Source of the DNA: Cyclaneusma minus
Lineage: Eukaryota; Ascomycota; Leotiomycetes; Marthamycetales; Marthamycetaceae
Reading direction: 5' to 3'
Assembly (NCBI GenBank): GCA_037179335.1
Contig: JAKZHN010000014.1
Coordinates: 434,001 to 498,000, forward strand
Length of the DNA: 64,000 nucleotides
The stretch's first letter is position 1. Every line of letters starts with the position of its first letter. This document shows, in pieces, positions 37,710 to 47,756 of the stretch. The position numbers and the translations under genes were made by a program. A model generated the notes under the pieces. The model ran no database searches. It was given only the letters and a program-made list of their open reading frames with translations, and was not told where the DNA came from.

Positions 37710-40700
37710 ATGGACGCCCGTATTAGTACTACCACGCCAGCCAGCCAGCGCCGGAAGTCCAGCAAGTCGCTGTCGTCGAAAGCGAGCCAAGGCCTCCGCA
37801 GACACTTTGAAGGCTCTCTGAAGATCACCGACGCTGGCAGAGAGAAATATCCCGACATCACTCGACCGTCTTCGCTGGCGAAGCTGCGCTCGGCCTCGAC
37901 TTCGTTGGCCACTTCTACCGAAGACGGGGACGAACACGACGAGTTGCTGGGGCGCGCCAGGAGTTCAACCACTACCGCCGTCTTCCCAATCTATTCTCGC
38001 ATGGCTGCCCACGCTGTCGGTCCCCGATATGTATGTCACCCCCGGCGCACTGGGATGCTGAAACTGCTGACAGTTGTCGTTCCTTGCAGGATCCAAGGGA
38101 CCTACCACCAGAGGACGCGATGAATAGCGTCAACATCGCTGTGATTGGGTCCGCAGGGGTGGGAAAGTCGACCTTGATACAGCGTGCTCTGGGTCTGAGG
38201 GCACCCCCTACAGCCGTTGCCTCGATTTTAAAAATGACCATAGACAATGTCCGGCGGGTGGTGAGCCTTGTCGAGCTGGATCTCGAGTCTTTCGATATAA
38301 ACCCGGAGAAGCCCATACAATGGCCGAAGCAAATCAATGGCCAGATCGTTCCTCGAATGGACGGTGCTTTTATACTGTACGATGTCATGAATCGAGATAG
38401 TGTTGTCGAACTACCGCAGATACTGAGTATGGCTCACCCACCACCCTGTACATGTTATTCGCACCATGCTTTTCTTCTTCTAGCATAACTATGAAAATTG
38501 GCCTCATATGCTAACCGTTCAGACGCATTGGCGAACTCCAACACGCCGGCAATTCTCGTTGCCTGCAAGTGTGATAATCCGGCAAATACCCGCCAAATCG
38601 ACACCGATAATATGGAGGCTACTTGCAACAATTGTGTCAAAGCAGTGAAGACAGCCTCCAACGTGCCGGAAGGTGCCCTATTTGCCTTGTCAGCAATGCT
38701 ACGGGAAGTGTTGGCAAGGAGAAACGGTAAGCATGTCAAGGCCAAGAAGTTTTAGGGTGGCATTGACTGAGATGTTTGTCTGTAGGTGAGAATACAGATC
38801 CTACAAGCACCAAGCCGCGAAGGAACTCCGCGTCTCACATCCAGATATTGGCGGATACCCCAGAAGAACCACCTACCAGTCCCACAAGGAGAAGATTATC
38901 AAGATCGCACAATTCTGCTGGTGGAAACTCCGCCGGAATGACCTCTAGCGGATCTGACAACCTGCCACAACACGCTAGAAATCATCCTCAAGAATCGCTG
39001 GCAGAGTCTGCATCGAACCCTGTATTCGTGTCCTCGTCAAACATGATTAGTACGGACCAACTCTCCCTCGGTCCTGCTCCTTCCATAACTGACAGCCTGG
39101 CAATGTCTGAAACGTTTACCGAAGATCAGTCTGATGCTGATTCTACATATCGATATTCGGACGATGTGCCGATCCTGCAGCGGAACGACGACAGTTTTTC
39201 CGGCAAGCCGGTCAGGGCGACTGGGTCGAGTTTCGATGAGCTTGTTGATCGTCTACTAAGTCAGCACATGTGTAAAGCTGATACGAATTTCTCGGATATT
39301 TTCCTCTGTCTGTATCGGAAGTTTGCTGCCCCTTCTGAACTGCTCTCGGCCATCCTTATACGGTTCAAGTCCATTATGGAAGACGAGCATGCACATTACC
39401 TGACGCAGATGGCAGCACAACTTCGAGTCATTACAGTCATTGTCCGGTGGTTATCCAGCTATCCAGGAGACTTTGCCAGTCCTCAGACCAGTCAGCGTCT
39501 TGAGTCTCTCATAAACCAACTGGCTTTGGAGCCAGTGTTTGCTGCAGCTGCCCAAGAGATGCGAACGCAGCTTGCGTTGCATGTGGTCGAAGATGATGAT
39601 ACGGGGTGGGCGAGGACTGATGCCGATGCATTCGGTCCCAATGCGAAGCCCAATCCAGCTACTCAGTCCACACAAGAAAGATTGTTGTCCGAGTATGAGC
39701 TTAGTGGGACGTCATCAAGGAATATTTCCATGGAGGAAGAGGCGCAGAGCCAACGTCGTCGTCCTTCTATGGCCCCCTCTACCTCATCCACTGGAGCTGG
39801 TTCCATATTGCAATCGGCTGTCGATATGTCCTATAACTCAGTCGAGGACTATGAGCGAGAGGCAGCGACCTTGGTTCCTACGAGCACCCTTCCTCTCACC
39901 AAGTTCCGCTATCACATTTTTATGGACATCCCCGATGACGACTTCGCCGACGAGATGACCCGCATCGACTGGGTAATGTTCTCCTCGATCCGCGTGCGCG
40001 ACCTCGTCCGGCACGTCAGTCTCAAATTAGAACAGAAGAACAAGTGCCGCAGCCTGGTCAACGTCAACCGTATGATTGACCACTTCAACCACATCGCCAA
40101 ATGGGTCTCTAATATGGTGCTGATGCGCGACAAGCCCAAGCACCGCGCACAAATGCTCGAGAAGTTCATCCGCATCGCGGCCAAGCTGCGCCAGCTGAAC
40201 AACTACAACGGCCTGGCAGCAGTCATTGCGGGCATCAACGGCAGCGCAATCCACCGATTGCGTCAGACCCACGAGTTGGTGGCGACCGATGTGATGCGGC
40301 AGTTCCAGAAGCTGCAGCTACTGATGAGTACCCAAAAGAGCCACTTCGCGTACCGGCTGGCGTGGGAGAATAGTCCGCTGCCGCGCATCCCATTCATACC
40401 GCTGCATCGGCGAGACCTGGTCTCCGCGGAAGAGGGCAGTCGCACCTTCGTGGGGCCAAACGGCGATCGCATTAATTGGAAGAAGTTTGAGGTGCTGGCA
40501 GAGGTTGTCCTGCCCATTATGAAGAGTCAGATGACGCCGTATGTCAATTTGGTGAGACGGGATATCGCGAAAGAGTTGATTTTGGATTGCAGGATGCCGA
40601 CGGACGACGAGGTATGTTTTACCCATTGCACTTCTACTATCTTCCAGACTGACATGTTCTCGTCAGGAAATTTACACCAGGAGTCTGGAGGTGGAGAGCA

Positions 40701-40756
40701 GTGCCAGCAGCACGCTGAATTTCGGCAAGAAGAAGTTTCCCTGGTTTCAAAATTGA
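37710..40756 (+). CDS. Ras guanine-nucleotide exchange factor with N-terminal Ras-like domain
   Basis: Exons 37710-38030, 38090-38426, 38523-38726, 38786-40611 and 40667-40756 join in frame to 925 residues. A Ser-rich N-terminus precedes a P-loop at residues 127-135 (GSAGVGKST). The G4 position reads CKCD instead of NKxD, a G5-like LSA follows, and no clear DxxG switch is seen, so this Ras-like domain is degenerate. After a disordered Ser/Pro region come a RasGEF N-terminal module (about 430-560) and the catalytic CDC25-homology domain (about 655-900; motifs IDWVMFSSIRVRDLVRHVSL, NLVRRDIAKELILDCRMP). RasGEFs load Ras-type GTPases with GTP at membranes. The start ATG (CCACCATGG context) is the first in frame after a long CT-rich leader. 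Confidence 0.9.
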
Positions 40757-41144
40757 AGCAAAATTGAGACGACGGATGGAATGGAATGCGTGGCCACAGG
40801 CGTTCTTGGGGCTTAGCTTACTTCGGTCCTGTATGCTTGGTGTGTGTTACCTAGAATTATACCCTTTCGGATGGCAGAACCCTTTTTTGCTGTGCCGGAC
40901 TCCGGAAAGCTAGGAGCGGGATGAGTCAAAGGTAACCACAAACCACAACGTTCTAATAAAAAGTACAAAGTCCACACACCACCAAACTTCTATAAAAGAA
41001 CTCGCCGCCCTCCTTTCTCTCTTTCTTCTTTCCCCTCACTCTCCCCCACACAGCTCGACACTCTTCCGGTCTCCACCTTCAGATTTCCTTCCCCCGAACC
41101 ATTCCTTCCGCGCTCATCACTCCCACACTCCAACAAGAACAAAT
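40757..41144. promoter_or_regulatory. Promoter and leader of the first tandem-duplicate gene
   Basis: TATAAAAG at 40991-40998 is followed by a strongly CT-rich leader up to the ATG at 41145. This is a fungal core-promoter layout. The leader matches the start of the leader of the second copy (about 43140-43235). Confidence 0.55.
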
Positions 41145-41999
41145 ATGGCCTCCTCAAAGAAGGAGATGTATCAGGAGTCGAAGCCAAACTCCTGGGACGG
41201 ACCTCCTGATAAGCTCAGTCTTATCCCACACGCCTATGAAAAGGACCGCGTCGGCGCGCCGCCACTACTTCTCCTCCCACTCCGTTCCTCCAACATCGCG
41301 AAGGACAACGATGTCTACCAGAGATACCAGGATCAGACTCTTCAGAATAAGATCGACTCTGTATTGGCGTAAGTTTTTTTTTTTTTTTTTTTTTGATCCA
41401 GATGTTAGATGGATGCGTTACTGAAGTTTTCAAATACTAATTGGTTGATCAGGAAATATGAGATAGAGGTGGAGGAGCGGAGCCTAGTGCTCCGAACCCA
41501 AGCAATCCATTATAAGGATTCTGCTATGACGCTTTACATCCGGACGCCAAAAGGACTCGAGTTCCATGCAGATCGTCAACGCAATTGCGTGGTAGAACTG
41601 TATGATCTCCTCAACGACTCCACCGGATCGCAAGACATTATAACTGTCGAGCTAGTCGGACACCGTCTCTGGGCACCAAAAACCCTCTGGTATGTTGAGC
41701 CAGGGCATCCATTCCTTCGCGCTTGGAATGAGAGGATTCTCAAACGCTTTATCGACATCCTGGCTAGTCCCTCGGCACCACATATCTGTTCAATGGACCT
41801 TCTCAGGTTGGGCTTTAATCTGGAAGACAATTCCAAGAATCCGATTACGGTATCGATTACCGTCGAATATGGCCATGATCCTCCAGACTGGGAACCCACT
41901 GGGGAATTAATGGTTAAGGAGCTACGGGATGCTGGCTTTGAGGAAGTTGAAGTAGACTTCGAACGCGGAGAGATCTGGGGTGGCTGGGATTTTTATTGA
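41145..41999 (+). CDS. Unrecognised protein, tandem paralogue A (no protease domain)
   Basis: Exons 41145-41368 and 41453-41999 give 256 residues. The intron contains an 18-nt poly-T tract. I do not recognise the domain. It has no signal peptide or membrane helix. Landmarks are GAPPLLLLPL, KYEIEV, RQRNCVVELYDLL, VEPGHPFLRAW and LLRLGFNLED. All of these recur, slightly changed, in the gene at 43981. It stops (DFERGEIWGGWDFY) just where its paralogue continues into a protease-like domain, so it is a stand-alone version of the shared N-terminal domain. Intron position and phase (2) are the same in both copies, which shows a duplication of one gene. Confidence 0.75.
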
Positions 42000-42139
42000 G
42001 TCACACAACTTTGCTTTCGCAAAGCTCTCAGACCCTTTAATTATGTAAAACGTTTCCCGATAATGACGCTGGTCAGAACCTATCCGTGCGAGTGAGATAA
42101 CGAATGCAAGACAGCTCGACCTGGGAGCAAGGTCTTCGA

Positions 42140-42475
42140 ATTCTGTCGTCCCATCTCCGTTATGACAACTGTTCGAAGGCACTACTGTCAATCGACTTGC
42201 TTTTGCCGGTCCCCTTTTCCATGTGATTCGATGTTTGAAATTCTGTCCTGTCGCACAACGTGTTCTCAAGGTGGAATGTACGGCCTGAAGGTTTTCCTTC
42301 CAGCGTTTCCATGCCCGCTATCAATCATTGTCCTCACGCTTCAGCTTCAGACCTTCACATTCCCGGCATTTCATTTGTGTGAGTCAAGTGCTCAACCGAT
42401 TTGAATAGATATCATGCAAATGACCCAGCCAGTGGCAAAGAATTCTTAGTGTAGTTTTGGGTTTTGCCTGGACCG
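42140..42475. repeat. Copy 1 of duplicated 3' flank
   Basis: Diverged match to 46380-46735. Shared pieces include ATCAATCATTGTCCTCACGC (copy 2 ATTAATCATTGTCCTCATGC), the run GCTTCAGCTTCAGAC, GACCCAGCCAG and TTAGTGTAGTT, all in the same order. With the genes they show a tandem duplication of the whole locus. Confidence 0.75.
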
Positions 42476-42764
42476 CCTTTGGAGTGCACCCTTTTCGTTG
42501 TACCGGGGGAAAATGTAAGGCAGTGGCCAGAAAAGTGGCAAAGTGGGGGGTATTTGTAGGTAGTCATTGGTGATCCATCAATTCTGTCCTTCGAGACCTG
42601 GCTTGGTGGATAGACCTTTTACAGAAAAGTCTTCGATGACTCGGGCAGCGACACCAGTCTAGCTAGTGCCCGACCCGGGGTGGTTCAAACAGAGGTTACA
42701 TGCAACCACAAACCGAGCTTTGTGGTGACATTTCTTGTACGCTCAGCTACGACCTGGCAGTGTT

Positions 42765-42895
42765 CTGAATTACTAGAAATATTCATGATTTTTCGAAAAC
42801 TTCCTAGTTACTGGGAATATCTCAAAATACTGAGAGTATTCTTGATCACCGGAGATATTCTCAATTATTTGGAATATTCCTAGTTCTTCTTCAAA
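42765..42895. repeat. Short dispersed repeat related to 35940-36075
   Basis: Repeated AATATTC/GATATTC words spaced by about 15-25 nt. The strand is inverted relative to the copy at 35940-36075. Confidence 0.4.
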
Positions 42896-43980
42896 GGGTT
42901 TAAGGTGAGCGCACAAGAAATATCACCACGAGCCAAGGTACCTGCAGTGCCGGTAGTTCCATGAAAAAGTCTGGATACCGGCTAGGGTTAGTAAGTGGGT
43001 AATAATACCCGGCGACTCAAAAATTTCCCAATCACTTAGAAAACTCACTAGTCACTGCCAGTTAAAACATTCATGGTTACTTGGGATATAAGAGAAGCAC
43101 ATGTCTCTCCTCTCTCCAGGTCACTACTTTCCTCTCTATCTCAAGCAAACTGACACTCCACCGGCCTTCCTTCCGATTTCCTCTCGCCGACTGGTCCCTC
43201 TGCGCTTCTCACTTCCACACAATCCGCCTTCAAAGCTATCTTTGCGCATCACTACCTACTCTCACCTTCAGAGCCTCTTTGACCCGCTTCTTGCCGACTC
43301 CGCCACCTCACTGATCAGTGATTCTCTCCTTTGAGGATCACAGAACAGCTACGTCCTTCGGAAGAGACTCTCAAAGCTCTGCCTTGCCTGACAAGAACAG
43401 GATCTACGCAGTCCAGGTCAGCAGTCTGCGTTCCACCACGCAGTACCAGTTCAGCTTACTCCAAAGCTGAATCTGAAAAGCCCCCTCACCCCCCCTCAAA
43501 CTGCGCAGCCCCCTCCGCAGTTCCCTTCCCCGCAGCTCCGACACATAGCTGCGCAGTTCTCTCCCCGCGAGCTTCAGAACTTGAAGCTGCGCCTGCTAGC
43601 GTGGAACAGCTTCACCAAGTCAACATCTTGCAGCAAGCTCCTCCTCCTTCTTCCAACATCTACACCACTACAAGCTTCAACTCTTGAAGCTCCTCCGCCC
43701 CCACCTTGCAGCTTCCAGTTCCCACATCTGCGTTCAGCAGATCTGCACCCTCCAGATCTGCAACACCCTCCAGAATCTCCTCCCTCTACCTACTCTACAA
43801 CCTCAAACCCACCCCGCCCGTGGTCCAAGACAAGTAACTTCAAAAGCCCACCCCGCCCGTCGCCAGAAGACCTCCCTCCTCCTATCTCCTACTACTACGA
43901 ATACCTTCCCTCTCCATAGCCAATACAACATTGTCTGTCACCCCTGCGCGCACCCCTGACCCCCAACAGGAACGAACAAC

Positions 43981-46115
43981 ATGGACTACTCAAAATCTTC
44001 CAAGTCACCCCTCCCGTCTGATGCGGAGCAGTCCCAGGCGAAACGACGCCGTATGCAAAATTCATCGGACGAGGATTCGTACGACGGACCTCCCGATCTC
44101 CTCACTCCAATTCATCACAACTATGAGCCGCACCGAATCGGTGCGCCACCACTACAGGCTCTCCCCTTGAACAGCACATATATCTACGAGAGCAACGAGG
44201 TCAAACAGAAGTACCTGGAGAAGACTTTTCAGGGGGCGATTGACTCGATTCTCGCGTGAGTTTGGTTTTCCTTTGCAGCCAGATATTAATGCGTAAATAA
44301 AGTTGAAAAATACTGATCGTGTAATTAGGAAGTATGAAATTGACTGTGAGAACCGGAGTCTCGTCGTCCGACACATCGATCTAACGCCCGGATCCGATGC
44401 CGTTACGACTCTATATATCCAGACTCTCTATGGCCTGGTCTTCAACGCAGAATGTCAACGCAACTGCGTAGCAGAACTGTACAGTCTCCTGAAGGCCGAA
44501 GGCGTTGCTGGACCGCAAGGCACCGTAACTGTGGAGATGGTGGGTTACCCATTGTGGGCCCCCAAAGGTATCTGCCACGTTGAACCACAGCATCCATTCC
44601 TCCGCGCTTGGGATGGTCACCTCCGAAAAGCCTTCCAGGACTTCCTGCGTGACGAAATCAGACTCAAAGGGCGAGTCCAGTCGATAGATGTCGTTAGGTT
44701 GGGCTTCGATGTTGAAAATCCATCAAGGAACCCCATCGTTGTTTCGATTACCGTGGACTGGACGGTGAAGTGGCCGGACTGGAGATCCATGGAGAAAAAG
44801 ATGGTTGAGACGTTAGAGAACGACGGTCACGGTGGTGTCGAGGTCGGTTTCGAATGTGGAGAAGTGATGCTTGTTGTCGACCAAGAGCCGAAATTAGCGC
44901 CGCTCTCACTAAAAGAAGCGTCCTTGACATCAATCCGGCCAGGGAGCTCCATCTCCTATGATATTCCAGGACCCCTTCGGAGACCCTTCGGTACAGCAGG
45001 AGTTGTAATGGAGGTGGTAAAGTCCAGCACCTCCGAGGTTGTTGCAAACGTCGTCCTCACCAGCTATCATGTGATGAGGCCAGCGTTTGAAGGCTTTGTT
45101 CCGCCTACGAGTGTAGGGGGATCGACAAGACAACTGTGGTCGCCCCCAAAAGCCCGCTCCCTATGAGAAAGTAAGTCTCTACTATTGTTTGCGTATTTCG
45201 AGCTCTGTCTTATATATCGGTGGCGGAATAAAAGACTAATCCAGTTTTAGAAATGGATGGTCTCACATATTGGGAGCCTGCACAAACTTCTGGGCTCAAG
45301 CCGGTGGTAGAGCCCCACCACTTCCGCTCGCCATGCTCACGCAGAGCAGAAGACACCATCGAGGCGTTAACGTCGGAAATCGCGGACATCACGGCAGAAA
45401 TGGTACCGGGTAAAGAGGACAAAAATCGGCAGAAGGGCATCGACGATCTCCAGGAAATAATAACGGTCGTCCAGGATCCGTCGTCATACCCCATCCAGAA
45501 GATGGGCGGTATCTTCTACTCCGGTGGGATAAATGAGAGGCATGCGGAGCATGGTCGCTTGAACGTCGCAGCGATCAGGATTTCGGGCGAGACCCTGGGC
45601 AAAGCATCGAATAACGTAGGACTTTATATTGTATGTGGGTTGAAATATACTGACTTTTCTATAGATCGCCCATAGACAGGGGGAATGGCACGGTGCGGCA
45701 AAACCACTCGCTGACAGCATCACGTCCATCGATATGGACTTCGGGAAGTACGCAACACTGCCTTTCGCGGAGAGGCGCGTTTTCAAGATCGGAGCCATGA
45801 CGGCGTGTACCGATGGGACGGTTACATCTGAAAAGATTGCAACCGTCCACTTGCCTTGGCACAAAGAGGGTGACTTTAGCAACGAAGTCGCAGTAGTTGG
45901 TAAGAGGGGGGTACGTGAGCCTCCTTTTTCGTGGAAAGGAGACAGTGGTGCGGCGGTTTTCGACCGAAGCGGAAAGTGGCTCGGCTTGGTGTTTGGGGGG
46001 CCAGACGAAACTGAACACCGAGGCAGCACTCAGCTACATCATCCCTGCCTGGGCGATCCTGGCGGATGTAAAGAAGCAATCCAACGACAAGATGGAACTT
46101 CGCTTGAGGGTCTGA
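43981..46115 (+). CDS. Tandem paralogue B with C-terminal trypsin-fold protease-like domain, frame interrupted twice
   Basis: Exon 1 is 43981-44255. Exon 2 starts at 44329 and encodes the same domain as paralogue A (KYEIDCENRSLV, CQRNCVAELYSLL, VEPQHPFLRAW, VVRLGFDVE). The frame then runs on into a protease-like domain. A His candidate is in VVLTSYHVMRP (about residue 337), an Asp candidate in SIDMDFGKY, and the Ser motif in WKGDSGAAVFD. This is the His-Asp-Ser order of chymotrypsin-fold proteases. The frame breaks at a G5 run (45116-45120) and a G6 run (45995-46000). At each, one G fewer would carry on into the sensible frame: QDNCGRPQKPAPYEK after the first and ALSYIIPAWAILADVKK after the second. 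Introns lie at about 45173-45245 and 45618-45664. As written, translation stops at 45164-45166. Either both runs are sequence errors or the copy is decaying. Substrate and location unknown. Confidence 0.6.
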
Positions 46116-47118
46116 ACTCGGCATGGAGACGCGGGAGAAGCGATGATCGGGGGACCCTAATGGGGGCGTGTATGTCTAGTCATAGAACAAAATTGAGCCA
46201 CAACGTTCTGCTTTCGCAAAAAATCCCCTTCTTTGTGTCGATGTCTCAAACCCCAATCATCCGGAGCATTTCCAGACACTAGCACCAGTCTAAATGCGAG
46301 CAAGGAAGTGAATAAAAGGCTGATCTGTCTGACAGCAAAGTCTTCGGGTTCAATCATTCTGTCTCCGGCATGATGACTGCTTCCGGCGCTGTTGTAGATC
46401 GACTTGTCTTGCCCTTTCCTGGTTTGGATGGCATTTGATCAGGCTCCAGCTTTGGATGTAGTTTGATGCTTGAAATACCAAGGGTGAACCTGTCGCCCAA
46501 CAGTTTTCCAATCGGATGGAATGTGGTATGCGGTGTGAAGGCTTCCTTCCCACCGTCTCATTGACTGCTATGTACCTATTAATCATTGTCCTCATGCTTC
46601 AGCTTCAGACATTCATATCCCCGGAACTCGAGACAGAGAGCCATGTCTTTCATTCGTGTGAGGCAATAGCTTAACGATTGGAATATCATACAAAGGACCC
46701 AGCCAGGGGAAAAGAACGTTTAGTGTAGTTAGTTTTGACAGACATGAGGAAAAAAACAAATCACTTCCCTCAGAAACCTCCAAGTTCCAACGAGATGCCA
46801 AACTTGTGTGACCATCAGACTTCCATACCTAGGTTTCATCGATCATCATCTCCTCCGGAAACACGCGAGAGAGCCCACTAGCTGGCATGATTGACATAGG
46901 TACTCAGCGGGATAGTTTTCATCGTTCCCATCGTTTCCATATCTTGCCGGCGTGGAAGTAGACGCAGGCCGTGGTTGGACAGAAGCCATAGGAGCCAAAG
47001 TCGCCTAAAAGAGTCAACAAAAGCATCTTTCACCCGCTAGTCGTTTGAGCAAAGCGTTCCAGCTGAGAGGGAAGTACAATGGTTGCCAAAGCTTACCTTA
47101 CCTAGTCGGCAGCTTGAT
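46116..47118. other. Intergenic, mostly duplicated 3' flank
   Basis: 46380-46735 is the second copy of the duplicated flank described at 42140-42475. Nothing else is recognised. Confidence 0.5.
46380..46735. repeat. Copy 2 of duplicated 3' flank
   Basis: See 42140-42475. Order and spacing of shared words are kept; small indels and many substitutions separate the copies. Confidence 0.75.
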
Positions 47119-47756
47119 CTACAGCTTCGGCTGCTTCTTTGACAGCTTACGGCGCTGCTTCGATTGGGCCTTGGCTTCAACTTCAGGCTTGACTGAATCC
47201 TCCGAGTCGTCATAACTCCAGTCGTCAGTCTGGAAAAACCCGCCGGATGCAGGGTCTTCATCGACTTTCGGTTGGGCCTCAGCTGCTGCCTCACGCTTGT
47301 CTTTCTTGTATGAATTGTATAGTGAAGGTCTGAAGTGGTCATGGTCATATGAGTCTGCGTGAGAAGCAACATGTTAGAAGAATTCGAGACTGAGCTGGAG
47401 CGTGGAACCACTTGCCGTATTCTTGGGCCTTGGCCTCGGCCTCTGCCTCACGCTTCCCCTTGTTGGCATTCTCGTTCAAAGCTTCGTCATAGAGAGCGTA
47501 ACCACGCTTCTCCTTCACGACCACATTCGGATAGCCCACACCTTATGAGAGACATGTTAGCACAGTTACTCAAACGCTACATAGGATTGGGTAAGAACGC
47601 CCAACTGAACTAGAAATATGTGAACTTACCATAGGCAAGGTCTCCAACTTGAGCTTCTGCTTTGGCCATAGCCTTAGGAACAGCAGCTGGAATAGCTGCA
47701 CCGTAGATAAGCGGGAGGACGGCAATCCCGAGAAAGGCAGATTGGATTAGCTTCAT
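47119..47756 (-). CDS. Secreted KEX2-processed peptide precursor
   Basis: Exons 47630-47756, 47416-47541 and 47119-47354 give 162 residues. A signal peptide opens the protein (MKLIQSAFLGIAVLPLIYG). Dibasic KEX2 sites follow at KR54-55, KR72-73, KR104-105 and RR152-153. Two are directly followed by Glu-Ala runs (EAEAEA at 74-79, EAAAEA at 106-111), the substrate of STE13-type dipeptidyl peptidase in alpha-factor maturation. The segments between sites are Tyr/Asp-rich (GYALYDEALNENANK; DSYDHDHFRPSLYNSY) and are not copies of each other. There are too few cysteines for a defensin-type fold. The second intron (47355-47415) is GC-AG. It resembles fungal KEX2-processed repeat proteins, which include pheromone precursors and ribosomal peptide toxin precursors, but it matches none I recognise. 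No UstY-type enzyme gene lies next to it. Confidence 0.72.
47355..47415 (-). other. GC-AG intron in the peptide precursor gene
   Basis: On the minus strand the exon ends GAATACG and the intron starts GCAAGTGG and ends CACGCAG. This joins phase 1 to phase 1 and keeps the frame into the third exon. The alternative GTGGTT donor four bases on gives the wrong phase, and reading through meets a stop after 23 codons. Confidence 0.75.

Larger units (their letters stand above)
42000..43980. other. Spacer between tandem paralogues
   Basis: It holds the 3' flank shared with the second copy (42140-42475), a short dispersed repeat (42765-42895), a TATA-like GATATAAGAG at 43086-43095 and a long CT-rich leader of about 890 nt before the ATG at 43981. 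The leader starts like that of paralogue A but then carries about 700 extra bases (about 43235-43970), either an insertion or a leader intron. Confidence 0.5.
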
